Below, piece after piece: positions 25,273 to 35,203 of a stretch of DNA of 64,000 nt. The translations under genes were made by a program, and so were the position numbers. The notes below the pieces were generated by a model that did not search any database, was not told the origin of the DNA, and was given only the letters and a program-made list of their open reading frames with translations. The stretch comes from Bacteroidota bacterium (GTDB lineage Bacteria; Bacteroidota; Bacteroidia; Flavobacteriales; Flavobacteriaceae). Position 1 is the first letter of the stretch. Each line of letters opens with the position of its first letter. The stretch spans positions 1 through 64,000 of the forward strand of contig JAKQHT010000014.1 in assembly GCA_029557895.1 (NCBI GenBank). Reading direction: 5' to 3'.

Positions 25273-27255
25273 TTATTTTAAACTATCTATTGCACTCGAA
25301 TTAAGATCTTCATTGATCTTGTTTTTCAACAGAAAATGTGAAACACCGTAAAAGGGGAGTCCCAAGAGCATCAGCAGCATATTGACGGGCTTTACCTTTA
25401 GGGTGAGGTGCTTATAGAACTTTATGGAAGTTACGAGTGTGACCACAAAATACAACAAGAACACAAATAGGGCAATCAGGCCCAAATCTATGGATATGGC
25501 TGCCAGTTCGGGCATTTTATTGTTTTTGAACACAAAGTGGAGTATGATCAGAATGGTGGCGGCGATATAAAAAATCATTGCAAAGTTTGAGTACTCCACC
25601 ACATCTTTTGCCTTGGGTGCAGCACTTATCAAGTTTTCATCTACGCAAATACCGTTTTCTGAAAGGGTTTTAAAAGAAACGCTGCGTTTTGAGAGGATTG
25701 CAAAAGCTTTTGCCTTGCAGTATGGTGAATAGTCAAAGGCTTCAGGATGCTTGATGATGTCCATCAACTTATCATTGGTGTAACCTTCAAAATAATTGTA
25801 ACTGATATCGTTGCCATCAGTGTCGAATATTTCTTTTGGCTTTATTTTGAGGAATTTCTTGATGGGTTCCAGGTAACTGTCAAACTCAAAAAGAGACCGG
25901 TCTCTGGTGGCGCGCCTGGTCAGTGAAATGCCCAGCGGCAGCATTATGAGTGTGGAGAGCCAAGTGGCGAATATTGGGTTTAGCGTACCGTCCTGTGAAC
26001 TGTTTTTTGCAAAGATGCCAATAAAATGATAGGTAAGGAACAGCAGAATGGCAATGACCATTGGCAGCCCGAGTCCGCCTTTGCGGATCAGTGCACCCAG
26101 TGGCGCACCCACAAAAAACAGGATGATGCAGGCAAACCCTAATGCATATTTTTCATGAAGTGCTACAAGGTGTTTGTTGATCAATTTGGTTTTGTTTTGT
26201 AAACCTTGAGCCTTGGTATCAATGATCTGGTTGGTGCTGTTTGCGGTATTTAGGGCAAGGTTCAGCAGTTGCGATTTGGTCTTGGCATCATAGAGTTGTA
26301 AGAAATCACCCTTAATGATGGTGTCCGTTTTTGGTCTTATGTTGACATTTAAGTTGTTGAAACTGCTTCGGGTGAACAGTATATTTGAAAATTCCTTTTG
26401 TTCTTTTGTTTTGTCCCTTTTCAGGCTGTCAATGGTAAAAGTCAGCCCTTGTACGTTGAGCATGTTAAAACGATCGGTAAAGCTTTTTTCTTCGAGATCC
26501 ACTTGGTTCATCGCTTCAAGATCTACGTTGATGGTGTATTTTTCGAAATAACTTTTGGCGTGTGGCCGTTTGAGAGCTTCTTTTGGATCTTTGGAGTAAA
26601 TTTCTTCGTAATAATGGCCGTCCAAAAGCACCAATTGCAAGAGGTTGGAATTCTCACTGCCTATAAGTTCACCATTATTGGCAACGATGACTTTATAGTT
26701 TCCGGTACGTTTAGGTTGCTTGATGTGCATGACCACATTTTTAAGGTATTGGCCACGGTCGCCAGATTTTTTTTCAACCTTGATGTTTATGTCGCCTATT
26801 TCGTTGAACTGACCTTCGGCAATGGCAAGTGCAGGTTTTAGCTGTGCGATGTTTTTCCGAAGGTTGTAAGAATTGAATTCTGCCCAAGGGATGACATTGT
26901 TGGCAAAAAAGAAAACGGTAATGGCAAGCCCGACGATGAAAATGCTCAAACTGCGCATTGCTCTTTGCAGCGAAATCCCAGTGGATTTCATGGCGGCAAA
27001 CTCATAATTTTCGGCAAAGCTACCGAACACCATGATGGATGCCAGTAAGATGGTTAGCGGCAATACAAGAGGCATCAATTTTGGCATAAAATAGAGCAGG
27101 AATTTACCTACCGTTGCCATGTCCAGGTCTTTGCCTGCAAGTTCGCTGATGTAGAGCCAGACCGTTTGTAAAACAAAAATGAGCATGAGTATAACAAACA
27201 CGCTCAAAAATGTTTTTAGATAAGTGGTAAGTATGTATCTGTCTAATATCTTCAT
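25273..27255 (-). CDS. LptF/LptG-type permease, extended C-terminus
   Basis: 660 residues. The N-terminal half is a YjgP/YjgQ permease, with helices at about 12-35, 55-80 and 98-118, then a periplasmic beta-jellyroll (about 150-360), then three helices ([42 protein letters not shown] and [16 protein letters not shown]). LptF/G with LptB drives lipopolysaccharide out of the inner membrane. Beyond residue about 450 lies a roughly 200-residue extension with three more predicted helices, not present in the E. coli proteins. It is 59 bp after the lolA gene, so both envelope-transport genes are probably co-transcribed. Confidence 0.88.
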   Translation of the reverse strand: MKILDRYILTTYLKTFLSVFVILMLIFVLQTVWLYISELAGKDLDMATVGKFLLYFMPKLMPLVLPLTILLASIMVFGSFAENYEFAAMKSTGISLQRAMRSLSIFIVGLAITVFFFANNVIPWAEFNSYNLRKNIAQLKPALAIAEGQFNEIGDINIKVEKKSGDRGQYLKNVVMHIKQPKRTGNYKVIVANNGELIGSENSNLLQLVLLDGHYYEEIYSKDPKEALKRPHAKSYFEKYTINVDLEAMNQVDLEEKSFTDRFNMLNVQGLTFTIDSLKRDKTKEQKEFSNILFTRSSFNNLNVNIRPKTDTIIKGDFLQLYDAKTKSQLLNLALNTANSTNQIIDTKAQGLQNKTKLINKHLVALHEKYALGFACIILFFVGAPLGALIRKGGLGLPMVIAILLFLTYHFIGIFAKNSSQDGTLNPIFATWLSTLIMLPLGISLTRRATRDRSLFEFDSYLEPIKKFLKIKPKEIFDTDGNDISYNYFEGYTNDKLMDIIKHPEAFDYSPYCKAKAFAILSKRSVSFKTLSENGICVDENLISAAPKAKDVVEYSNFAMIFYIAATILIILHFVFKNNKMPELAAISIDLGLIALFVFLLYFVVTLVTSIKFYKHLTLKVKPVNMLLMLLGLPFYGVSHFLLKNKINEDLNSSAIDSLK

Positions 27256-27314
27256 ATTTTTCCCATTGGTATGGGAATCATTTACCAGTTACAAGAGATG
27301 ATGATATGTTATTG

Positions 27315-27959
27315 TCAATCCAATTTGTTGATATAGTAGTTTTTGTATTTATCCTTGTCAAAGGTAAACAAGCTTTTGGAAATTGGTTCATTGGTCTTGA
27401 AAGAATTGACCGTTAGGGTGGTCTGCGTGCCGTTTTTTCCAACTTCTATGAGGTTGTAGATGTGTTTTGTCTGTGCATCGATGCCAAGAAGTATATTCTT
27501 GATATCAGAATTTGAGTCTTTAGGGATGAGTTTAATGTACTGGATTTTTCTGCCCATCACATTTTGGATGATGTCCATTTTTGCTGTGTAGCCATTATTG
27601 TAAAAGGTGAGCATTTTGTTGGGAGTGATGGAGTTGCCGTCATCAGAGTTGTCTTTTGATATGGTTACTTCCTCGTCTTCTGGACTGATGGTGTATAGTG
27701 TTGTGCCGTTGAAGATGCGGGTCACGCCCAAAATTTTCAAAAGATATTTGTTTCCCTCAATGACAACATCGCCGCGCGTTTCCTGATTGATGTTTTCGGC
27801 ACTGTTTTTCAAAACATATTTAAAGTCAATGGTAATGTTTTTGTAATCCTTGACTTTTTGGCTCACTTCGTTCAAAAGTGCCTTGGCTTTGGTGTCGTCC
27901 TGTGCCAAGGACGACAAGGAAATCAAAAGGGCAAAGGCAACCATCATTAGGGTTCTCAT
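27315..27959 (-). CDS. lolA: outer-membrane lipoprotein carrier LolA-like
   Basis: A 214-residue periplasmic protein with a signal peptide (MRTLMMVAFALLISLSSLAQ). The LolA-type open beta barrel is seen in AKALLNEVSQKVKDYKNITIDFKYVLKN, GDVVIEGNKYLLKILGVTRIFNGTTLYTISPEDEEVTI and ...YIKLIPKDS. It would shuttle lipoproteins to the outer membrane. Located 19 bp after ftsK and before the LptF/G gene. Confidence 0.85.
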   Translation of the reverse strand: MRTLMMVAFALLISLSSLAQDDTKAKALLNEVSQKVKDYKNITIDFKYVLKNSAENINQETRGDVVIEGNKYLLKILGVTRIFNGTTLYTISPEDEEVTISKDNSDDGNSITPNKMLTFYNNGYTAKMDIIQNVMGRKIQYIKLIPKDSNSDIKNILLGIDAQTKHIYNLIEVGKNGTQTTLTVNSFKTNEPISKSLFTFDKDKYKNYYINKLD

Positions 27960-27978
27960 ATCTCTAAAAATTTAATTT

Positions 27979-30393
27979 TTATTCAGGTTCTTCATTGGCC
28001 AATAATTGTTCGAGGCTAGCCAGGTCTGTAATCAATACTTGTCGTGCCTTGCTGCCTTCAAAGGCTCCAACGATGCCTGCGGCTTCTAGTTGGTCAATGA
28101 GCCTTCCTGCACGGTTGTAGCCTAATTTCAGTTTTCGTTGCAATAGTGAAGCCGATCCCTGTTGGGCGGTCACAATGATCTCTGCTGCTTCCCTGAACAG
28201 TTTGTCACGGTCTGCAATGTCGATATCAAGATTTGTGCCATAGTCACCGTCATCGCCCACAAATTCTGGCAGTAGGTATGCATTGGGGTACGCTTTTTGG
28301 TTTCCGATGTATTCTGTAATCTGTTCCACTTCTGGCGTGTCCACAAAAGCACATTGAATGCGCGTGAGTTCGCTGCCTTGTGTAAAGAGCATATCGCCGC
28401 GTCCGATGAGTTGGTCGGCACCGGAAGTGTCCAAAATGGTGCGCGAATCTATTTTTGAAGTTACCCTAAAGGCTATCCGGGCAGGGAAGTTGGCCTTGAT
28501 GATGCCCGTGATGACATTTACCGATGGGCGTTGAGTGGCAATTATCAAATGGATGCCGATGGCACGTGCAAGTTGGGCCAATCGTGCAATGGGCGTTTCC
28601 ACTTCTTTGCCTGCCGTCATGATCAGGTCTGCAAACTCGTCGACCACCAGTACGATATAAGGTAAAAATTGATGTCCATCGTTAGGGTTTAGCTTTCGTG
28701 CCTTGAACTTTTCGTTGTATTCTTTGATGTTGCGGCACATGGCGTTTTTGAGCATCTCATACCGATTGTCCATCTCGATGCAGAGCGAATTCAAGGTATT
28801 GATTACCTTTGTGTTGTCTGTAATTATGGCGTCTTCACTATCGGGAAGTTTCGCAAGGTAATGGCGCTCAATTTTGTTAAAAAGTGTAAGTTCTACTTTT
28901 TTTGGATCGACCAAAACAAATTTGACTTCGGCTGGGTGTTTTTTGTACAACAGGGAGGTCAATACGGCATTCAATCCCACGGATTTTCCTTGTCCGGTAG
29001 CTCCAGCCATCAATAGGTGTGGCATTTTAGCAAGATCCACCACCATGGTTTCGTTGCTAATGGTCTTGCCAAAGGCTATGGGAAGTTCCATTTCGGATTT
29101 TTGGAATTTTTGCGAGGCGATTACCGAACGCATAGAGACGACGGTCGCATTTTTATTGGGCACTTCGATCCCGATGGTGCCTTTGCCGGGTATCGGTGCT
29201 ATGATACGGATTCCCAATGCAGAAAGCGAAAGTGCGATGTCATCTTCCAGGTTTTTGATTTTTGAGATCCTTATACCGGCATTTGGTACGATTTCGTATA
29301 AAGTCACGGTAGGACCAATGGTGGCCTTAATGCTGGCAATCCCGATACTGTAATTGTTTAGTGTCTCTACGATTTTGTTCTTGTTGTCCTCAAGTTCTTC
29401 TTGGTTGATGGTTATGCCTTCGGAGTCGTATTTTTTCAATAAGTCCAGTGGCGGAAACTGGTATTTGCTCAACTCCAGGGTAGGGTCGAACAGTCCGAAA
29501 TCTTCTACCAATTTGTTCGAAAGGTTGTCGGTTTCTGATTTTTCTTCGGCTATTTCTTCTATTTCGATGGCTACATCATTGTCCACAGTTTTTGGTTGTT
29601 CCGGTTTGTCTTCGGGTGTTTCGGTTTCGAGATGGATGGTTTTGGGATCCGGTTTGGGTGCGGTTGTCACCGGAATGTTGGTTGTGGGCGAAAGGTCAAA
29701 GGCCGATTTTATATCTTCGGCTTCTGCGGTTAGGTCGTTGTCAATTGGGATGTAGTGGTCATCGTCGGTTATAGGTCGGAAACTTTCATCTTTAAATTCT
29801 TTTTTTGCTGATTTAAAAAGGCTTACAAAATGTTGCCCGGTAATTTTAAAACGGATGGCAAAATAGCTGATTAGCCCAAAAAGCAGCAGTAATGCCGTGC
29901 CGATGGCTCCGATATAATCTTGGAAGAAACTGTTAATCTCAAAACCAATGGTACCTCCAAGCGCATCAAATTGATGGGTAAAAAAACCAAAGAAAATGGA
30001 TAACCAGATGACAATAAGTGTGCCCCAGATCCAATAACTGAAAAGTTTGTTTTTCTTCAGGTCGAGGGTGACATAGATGCCCGATAAGAATACCAATCCG
30101 GAAAAAATGAATGACCCAATGCCAAATCCTCGGGTGATGAACAGGTCGCTGACCCATGCGCCAAGCTTGTTAAGCCAGTTTTCGGCCTTGACATCACGCG
30201 AGGCAAGCTCTGTTAATGTACTTTGGTCTGCTTTTCCGGTAAAGAAGAACGACAGAAAGGCGATAAACATCAAAATTCCAAGTATGGTAAGAAAACTCCC
30301 AAGGATCAATTTTTGTTGGCTTGTGAGTTTAAAACTTGGTTTTTTGAGTTTGGTATCTTTGGTACTTTTTGTTTGGGTTTGCTTCTTCGCCAT
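27979..30393 (-). CDS. ftsK: DNA translocase FtsK
   Basis: An 804-residue protein started at MAKKQTQ (30391-30393). An upstream in-frame start would add eight residues before this typical beginning. Four N-terminal helices (about 25-190) are followed by an acidic linker and the motor: Walker A GATGQGKSVGLNAV, Walker B YIVLVVDEFADLI, and LIIATQRPSVNVITG. The gamma winged helix at the C-terminus is QQGSASLLQRKLKLGYNRAGRLIDQLEAAGIVG. It pumps chromosome termini through the septum and helps divisome assembly. A likely promoter is far upstream at 30634-30665. Confidence 0.95.
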   Translation of the reverse strand: MAKKQTQTKSTKDTKLKKPSFKLTSQQKLILGSFLTILGILMFIAFLSFFFTGKADQSTLTELASRDVKAENWLNKLGAWVSDLFITRGFGIGSFIFSGLVFLSGIYVTLDLKKNKLFSYWIWGTLIVIWLSIFFGFFTHQFDALGGTIGFEINSFFQDYIGAIGTALLLLFGLISYFAIRFKITGQHFVSLFKSAKKEFKDESFRPITDDDHYIPIDNDLTAEAEDIKSAFDLSPTTNIPVTTAPKPDPKTIHLETETPEDKPEQPKTVDNDVAIEIEEIAEEKSETDNLSNKLVEDFGLFDPTLELSKYQFPPLDLLKKYDSEGITINQEELEDNKNKIVETLNNYSIGIASIKATIGPTVTLYEIVPNAGIRISKIKNLEDDIALSLSALGIRIIAPIPGKGTIGIEVPNKNATVVSMRSVIASQKFQKSEMELPIAFGKTISNETMVVDLAKMPHLLMAGATGQGKSVGLNAVLTSLLYKKHPAEVKFVLVDPKKVELTLFNKIERHYLAKLPDSEDAIITDNTKVINTLNSLCIEMDNRYEMLKNAMCRNIKEYNEKFKARKLNPNDGHQFLPYIVLVVDEFADLIMTAGKEVETPIARLAQLARAIGIHLIIATQRPSVNVITGIIKANFPARIAFRVTSKIDSRTILDTSGADQLIGRGDMLFTQGSELTRIQCAFVDTPEVEQITEYIGNQKAYPNAYLLPEFVGDDGDYGTNLDIDIADRDKLFREAAEIIVTAQQGSASLLQRKLKLGYNRAGRLIDQLEAAGIVGAFEGSKARQVLITDLASLEQLLANEEPE

Positions 30394-30633
30394 CAATGCC
30401 TGGTTAGATTGGAACAAAAATACAAATTTATACAGGTTGACCGTAGTGTGTTATCGATAAAAAAACAAATCATTCAAAAATCTAACTTTTTTGTTTGGTC
30501 ATAAGTCCACAGATAGTTTTTCTTCTAAAAAATAAGTAGGATTCTGCAGAAGATGAATGTTTTGCATTCAATGGTGTTCATGGAATCTTTAAACATTTTG
30601 TTAATTTAATACGAAAAGGCACATCTGTGGTTG
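30394..30633 (-). other. long 5' leader region of ftsK, with inverted repeats
   Basis: Together with the bases up to 30755 this is 362 bp without a gene. If the promoter at 30634-30665 is used, the transcript starts near 30630. Its first eight bases (CCACAGAT on the minus strand) can pair with ATCTGTGG at 30514-30507, and a small TGAATG/CATTCA hairpin lies at 30554-30570 between them. A second -7-like box, TAAATTTG at 30430-30423, could give a short leader instead. No RNA family is recognisable. Confidence 0.35.
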
Positions 30634-30665
30634 CAAATATAATGTACTATTGGTACAGCATCAAA
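30634..30665 (-). promoter_or_regulatory. candidate ftsK promoter
   Basis: On the minus strand TTTG (30665-30662), a 20-nt spacer and TATATTTG (30641-30634) match the Bacteroidota promoter form. It is 241 bp before the ftsK start codon, downstream of the dgkA stop. Confidence 0.5.
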
Positions 30666-30755
30666 CGTTTTTTGGGTTGTAGTTCGTATGTTTTATTTGG
30701 TGTGTTTGCAAAAATTATTTGGTAAAAGTTTTGGGTTATCGGCTTTGCAAGCGTT

Positions 30756-31127
30756 TCAAAAAAACTTTGGAATGTAAATAATCATGGCAACAATAACGGC
30801 AGCAACCGAAGAAATGAACACGGCCCCGGCGGCAATATCCTTAATGCGGCCAATGCTTTCGTGAAGCCCGGGATGCACAAAATCGGCAATGTATTCTATG
30901 GCCGTGTTGATGCCTTCTATGCTCATTACCAGGCCTATCATGGCTACTTGAAACATCCATTCGGTAGTTGAAATCTCAAAATAGAACCCTGCCAATGTCA
31001 CAACAATAGCAATGAAAAGTTGTATCTTGATACTGGATTCCGTCTTGCACAAATAAAGTGCGCCGTTAAAGGCATATCGTATGCTTTTGAGTCGGTTGAC
31101 GAGGAACGAATCTTTTTTTTGTTGCAT
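30756..31127 (-). CDS. dgkA: diacylglycerol/undecaprenol kinase family protein
   Basis: A 123-residue membrane protein with three helices. It has the family signature EGINTAIEYIADF and the following GRIKDIAAGAVFISSVAAVIV, as in DgkA and UdpK. It phosphorylates a lipid alcohol, diacylglycerol or undecaprenol, in the inner membrane. The sequence alone does not decide between the two substrates. The gene is 6 bp after tpx, so both are probably on one transcript. Confidence 0.9.
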   Translation of the reverse strand: MQQKKDSFLVNRLKSIRYAFNGALYLCKTESSIKIQLFIAIVVTLAGFYFEISTTEWMFQVAMIGLVMSIEGINTAIEYIADFVHPGLHESIGRIKDIAAGAVFISSVAAVIVAMIIYIPKFF

Positions 31128-31133
31128 AAGCCA

Positions 31134-31634
31134 TTATTGCAAAGCATTTATTGCAGCTTGATAATTGGGCTCATCTACCGTTTCTTCTACCTGTTGTGTG
31201 TGTACGATATTTCCGTTTTTGTCGATGACCACGATGCAGCGCGAAAGTAACCCTTCCAATGGGCCGTCCACAAAATCCAATCCATAGGTTTTTCCAAAAT
31301 TACCGTTTTTGAAATCGGAAAGGCATACCACGTTGTTCAAGCCTTCAGCGGCACAAAACCTTGAAAAGGCAAATGGTAAATCCCTCGAAATGCAAAGCAC
31401 TTTGGTATCGGGAAGTGCGCTTGCTTCTTTGTTGAACTGGCGCACTGAAGCCGCACAAGTGCCAGTATCCACGCTTGGGAAAATGTTGAGTACAAGTTTG
31501 TGGCCGTCAAAATCTTTGAGGGATTTGGAGGAAAGGTCGGTTGCTGTTAGATTAAAATCCAAGGCTTTGCTGCCGTTTTTGGGCAGGTTGCCGGACGTGT
31601 TTATTTTATCTCCGTGGAGTGTTACGGTTGCCAT
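31134..31634 (-). CDS. tpx: thiol peroxidase, atypical 2-Cys peroxiredoxin
   Basis: A 166-residue protein when started at the ATG at 31632-31634. The open frame extends 44 codons upstream, but those residues are not homologous to Tpx. The peroxidatic Cys lies in FPSVDTGTCAASVRQFN, and the resolving Cys is in SRFCAAEGL. The start MATVTLHGDKINTSG is typical. It reduces peroxides with thioredoxin. First gene of a two-gene operon with dgkA; divergent from the DNA methyltransferase gene. Confidence 0.94.
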   Translation of the reverse strand: MATVTLHGDKINTSGNLPKNGSKALDFNLTATDLSSKSLKDFDGHKLVLNIFPSVDTGTCAASVRQFNKEASALPDTKVLCISRDLPFAFSRFCAAEGLNNVVCLSDFKNGNFGKTYGLDFVDGPLEGLLSRCIVVIDKNGNIVHTQQVEETVDEPNYQAAINALQ

Positions 31635-31778
31635 AATATCTATTTTTAAAGTGAACGTTAAAATTAAGTAATATTTTAAATCAAAACCATTAAAAAAAAC
31701 ATAATTGTTGAAAAAGCTCTGATATGGAATCTGCGCCAATGTAGATAAAATTAGTATTATTGCCACCGTTAACCATTG

Positions 31779-32912
31779 ATGATGCTCACATCCATAGATT
31801 TGTTTTCCGGTTGCGGTGGGATGACCCTCGGGTTTGCCTGGGCCGGCTTTGATTCCGTTCTGGCTTCAGACATCGATGAAAACTGCCTCCAGACTTTTAC
31901 TTCGAATTTTCCCGATACGCCATTTCTTTGTGGTGACCTGTCTTCATTCAAAAAAGAAGATTTTGATAAGCACCTCAATGGTCGAAAAATCGATGTTATC
32001 ATCGGAGGACCGCCATGCCAAGGTTTTAGCCTTGCCAACAAGAGGCGCAACCAAATTGCCGACGATCCGCGCAACAAACTTTTTTACGAATTTGTAAAAA
32101 CCATTGTTTGGTACAATCCACGGGCCTTTGTTATGGAAAACGTCAAAGGACTTCTGTCAATGCAATCTGGTGGTGTTATCAAGGAAATACTGAAAGTTTT
32201 TGAAAATGCAGGAGAATTTGGTTACTGTGTGGAGTATAAAATTTTGAAGGCTTCCGATTATGGAGTTCCGCAATCAAGAGAAAGGGTCATTATCATTGGG
32301 ATAAGGAAAGATTTGGACTGTGCGCCCGTTTTTCCCGAAAAATCCTCGGAAAACGAAGTTACCGTTGAAGCGGCCATTTCAGACCTTCCGAGAATTGAGG
32401 CAGGAGAGGGCGGCGAAATGATGCCTTACGGTCTGGAACCGCAGAACGACTACCAAAAAATGATGCGCAAAAATTCCAGAGCGGTCTTTAACCACGTAGC
32501 CATGAAGCACACTCAACGGTTGGTAGAACGTTTTAAGGCCATTGCCCCAGGAAAAAATCTTCTGGATGTTTGGGATACGCACGGAGCGGTCCAGCGTGGC
32601 AATCCACAGAAAAAATCGACGATAAAATTCAGCCAGAACAACCAGCGGCTGTTTGCCGATAGGCCAGCACCCACAATAGCGGCCAGTTTTCAGAGTAATT
32701 TCATACATCCGCATCTGCATCGCAACTTTACCGCCAGGGAAGGTGCACGATTGCAATCGTTCCCAGACGATTTTATTTTTAAAGGGATGCGCACCAAAAT
32801 GAGCTGGGAAAAGGGATTGAGCCAGTACCAGCAGATAGGCAATGCCGTACCGCCACTAATGGCTTATGAAATAGCCAAAACCTTAAAAGGTGTTTTGGAA
32901 AACAATGAATAA
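31779..32912 (+). CDS. C5 cytosine DNA methyltransferase, apparently orphan
   Basis: A 377-residue protein from ATG 31779; the frame is open a little further, to a TTG at 31776. Motif I IDLFSGCGG, motif IV GGPPCQGFS with the catalytic Cys, motif VI VMENVKG, motif VIII SRERVIIIG, motif IX (TARE...LQSFPDDF) and motif X IGNAVPP are all intact. Between VIII and IX is a target-recognition region of about 110 residues. No restriction endonuclease, Vsr or specificity gene lies nearby in the window. It could be an orphan regulatory methylase or a solitary remnant of a restriction system. Confidence 0.92.
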   Translation: MMLTSIDLFSGCGGMTLGFAWAGFDSVLASDIDENCLQTFTSNFPDTPFLCGDLSSFKKEDFDKHLNGRKIDVIIGGPPCQGFSLANKRRNQIADDPRNKLFYEFVKTIVWYNPRAFVMENVKGLLSMQSGGVIKEILKVFENAGEFGYCVEYKILKASDYGVPQSRERVIIIGIRKDLDCAPVFPEKSSENEVTVEAAISDLPRIEAGEGGEMMPYGLEPQNDYQKMMRKNSRAVFNHVAMKHTQRLVERFKAIAPGKNLLDVWDTHGAVQRGNPQKKSTIKFSQNNQRLFADRPAPTIAASFQSNFIHPHLHRNFTAREGARLQSFPDDFIFKGMRTKMSWEKGLSQYQQIGNAVPPLMAYEIAKTLKGVLENNE

Positions 32913-33059
32913 CGATTTTTGAAATTGAAATTCGCAGTTCCTTCTCACTTTTTTCTCTTTTTGCTTTAGTGCCAACTGTAATCAGTGATCCGGCTCTTGT
33001 TTAGTTGCCTAACCACAAAGTGTGTGTAATTGAACGGGATCAGTTGTTTGAAAATTAAA

Positions 33060-33094
33060 TCCTGCAGCCACTCTATAAAAGCAACTGCAGGATA
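33060..33094 (-). terminator. possible terminator of the beta-helix lipoprotein gene
   Basis: The 9-bp arms ATCCTGCAG and CTGCAGGAT enclose a 17-nt loop just after the stop codon. On the minus strand the stem is followed by TTTAATTTT. The long loop and weak T-run keep confidence moderate. Confidence 0.45.
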
Positions 33095-33105
33095 TACGAT
33101 GTTTG

Positions 33106-34638
33106 TCACCCTCCAGGGCCTGCACTTCCCCCGGCAGTGGTAACCATGGATGAGGTAGTAAACGTGGTGCCGCTTGTTGCGCCGCTTTTATTATAAGTTC
33201 CACTGGTGTACAAGCCGTTGAACGTTGTCCCGCCGGAAACCGATCCCCCGGTATATACGGTATAGGATGTACCGGATTCCAACTTGGGACTTGTAAATAT
33301 CATAGTGTTGTAGGTGCGGGGGATTAAAAAAGTAAGAGCTTCTGCCGAGCCATCTGTAGCTTCAATGTGAAAAAGCTGATTGGCCGACCCTCCGCCAAGC
33401 CGAACGGACCTTTGGGTGCTAACATTGGCCGTTGGCATACTGGTAGCACCTCCGATGCCTATGGCAATCCCACCTGTAATCTTAAAGGTATTGTTGTCGC
33501 AATCAATCCCACCTTCCGGGGCACCTGACCCTACGGAAATTGTTGTCCCTCCGGTAATGGTCAGCGTTCCGTTTGAATCGATACCATCGTTGGTGCTACT
33601 GTACACATACAGTTCACCACCATTAATATACAGAGCGGTACCGGCATTAAGACCATCATCGTAGGCATTAATGTTAATGGTTCCATCATTTATGGTCAAT
33701 GTGCTTTTGCTTTCAATGCCTTCCCCTTCGGTGGTGTTAATGGTAAAGGTGCCGCCGTTAATGGTCACATAAGGATCTATGGTATCGTCTGTTGTGTATG
33801 ATGCCGCAATACCGTCATCACCAACATTTAGTGTAAAGTCGCCGTCGTTGATCACGATGTAGCCTTCTTCACATTCGATTCCGTCACTGGTGGCGGTAAT
33901 GTTTAAGGTGCCGCCATCTGCAATAAAGGCATCATTGGTATGGATCCCGTCTTTTACTGCACCAGTAATAGTTATATTGCCACTCCGGATACGAATATAG
34001 TCGTCGCTCACGATGCCATGTTTGTAATTTCCTTTTACCGTAAGCGCTCCGCTGCCGCTGAAGATCATCTGTCCTTCACTGAAGAACGTTCCTTTCATAT
34101 CTTCATCATCGCTGGTGACATAAGTTGTTCCATCGGTCAGGGTATTGGTGGTATTATCCGCCAGCACAATAAAGGATCTTTTTCCAGACTGGATGTTAAT
34201 GGCCGGGCCGTCATTGTTGGTAATATTGGCGCCATTTAAGGTGAGCTTAAACTTATTGTCACTATAAATTTTTACCGAACCGTTAGTGGTAGTACCCGAG
34301 ACTTCATAAGCCACTTCTGCCACGGTCGAGGTGATGGTAATGTCATCACCGTCCTGAACAATAGCGACTCCTGAAGATTCAAGCGGGTTATCAATCGTAG
34401 TGGTTGTGCCAAATGCAATGGAAACCGTGTTGCTAAATGTGGAATTTTCAACCAGGTCGTTGGCATTATACGCACTATCAGTATTGCCCTCCACAGCCGA
34501 ACTGGTTGTAGATACCTCTAATATCTGAACAGAGTCTGTAGAATTTACATCTACTGTATCATCGTCTTGAGAGCAGGACGAGGAGACAACTGAAATGACG
34601 ATGCCTGTTGCCAGGGCCGCTATGAACCTGTAGTTCAT
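33106..34638 (-). CDS. carbohydrate-binding beta-helix lipoprotein, Cthe_2159-like
   Basis: About 510 residues from the ATG at 34638; seven more codons are open upstream. The signal ends at a lipobox (ISVVSSSC). Residues 60-400 are a right-handed beta helix of short repeats such as INGGTFTINTTEGEGIES, INDGTININAYDDGLNAG and ITGGTTISVGSGAPEGGIDC, as in the Cthe_2159 family (PF14262). That family binds acidic polysaccharides such as polygalacturonate, with calcium. Mature protein is probably anchored at the cell surface. It stands alone between the methyltransferase and the macAB operon. Confidence 0.82.
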   Translation of the reverse strand: MNYRFIAALATGIVISVVSSSCSQDDDTVDVNSTDSVQILEVSTTSSAVEGNTDSAYNANDLVENSTFSNTVSIAFGTTTTIDNPLESSGVAIVQDGDDITITSTVAEVAYEVSGTTTNGSVKIYSDNKFKLTLNGANITNNDGPAINIQSGKRSFIVLADNTTNTLTDGTTYVTSDDEDMKGTFFSEGQMIFSGSGALTVKGNYKHGIVSDDYIRIRSGNITITGAVKDGIHTNDAFIADGGTLNITATSDGIECEEGYIVINDGDFTLNVGDDGIAASYTTDDTIDPYVTINGGTFTINTTEGEGIESKSTLTINDGTININAYDDGLNAGTALYINGGELYVYSSTNDGIDSNGTLTITGGTTISVGSGAPEGGIDCDNNTFKITGGIAIGIGGATSMPTANVSTQRSVRLGGGSANQLFHIEATDGSAEALTFLIPRTYNTMIFTSPKLESGTSYTVYTGGSVSGGTTFNGLYTSGTYNKSGATSGTTFTTSSMVTTAGGSAGPGG

Positions 34639-34659
34639 AAAGTGAATTCTTTTTGTCAT

Positions 34660-35203
34660 GATTTTGATTTTAGTTCATAATATTTGAAAAATTTATAATA
34701 CAAGATTAAAATATTTGGTTGATGGGGTGGCAATGAAATAGACCAACACGGTAAACATATAGACGAAGCCATAAATAAAATGTTAAAAAAGGCTTTTGGG
34801 GTTAAATGATATAACTTAAAACTCGATCTTGGCTTCCTATATTGTGCAAATAATATTTCGGTTAATCAATAAAAGGCTAATTGTTTGAAACGTAGGGTTT
34901 TTAATCCAGATATTGAACTCATCTTAACTTTATTAACCAATTAAAAAAGTCAGGACGAGTTCATTGTGCTACCTGAATATCGAACATCAGGAATAAGGAT
35001 TTATCAATTTTTTAATTGCGTTGAGCGGTTGCCCATTTCATCCTGTACAATGGGTTAGAGATAATCAAGTTGTTCGGTTATGCCGATACGTGCAGTAATT
35101 GGCCGTCAAGTTGCCACGCTAAAAATTCGGTCGGAGACGCGGTTGGGTGACAGCTTGTTTAGGTTGTTTAACAGTGTCAAAAGATGGAGGTTTGTCTGAA
35201 ATG
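34660..35203. other. 544-bp intergenic region, no gene seen
   Basis: This is the longest gene-free stretch in the window, between the beta-helix lipoprotein gene and the LytTR regulator, both on the minus strand. It is AT-rich with short stops in all frames. I see no tRNA-like, repeat-array or terminator structure. A weak hairpin (CCTGA 34972-34976 with TCAGG 34987-34991) is not convincing. It should hold the promoter of the lipoprotein gene and the end of the macAB operon transcript. Confidence 0.6.

Noticed and set aside
24814-25281. Plus-strand open frame opposite ribB and the ribB-lptF gap
   Set aside because: Translation is Ser/Ile-rich noise from the complement of ribB; no signal or domain.
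33093-33106. Third copy of the Fnr-type site (GATGTTTGTCA)
   Set aside because: It is part of the stop region of the beta-helix gene, differs in the half site and has no promoter nearby.
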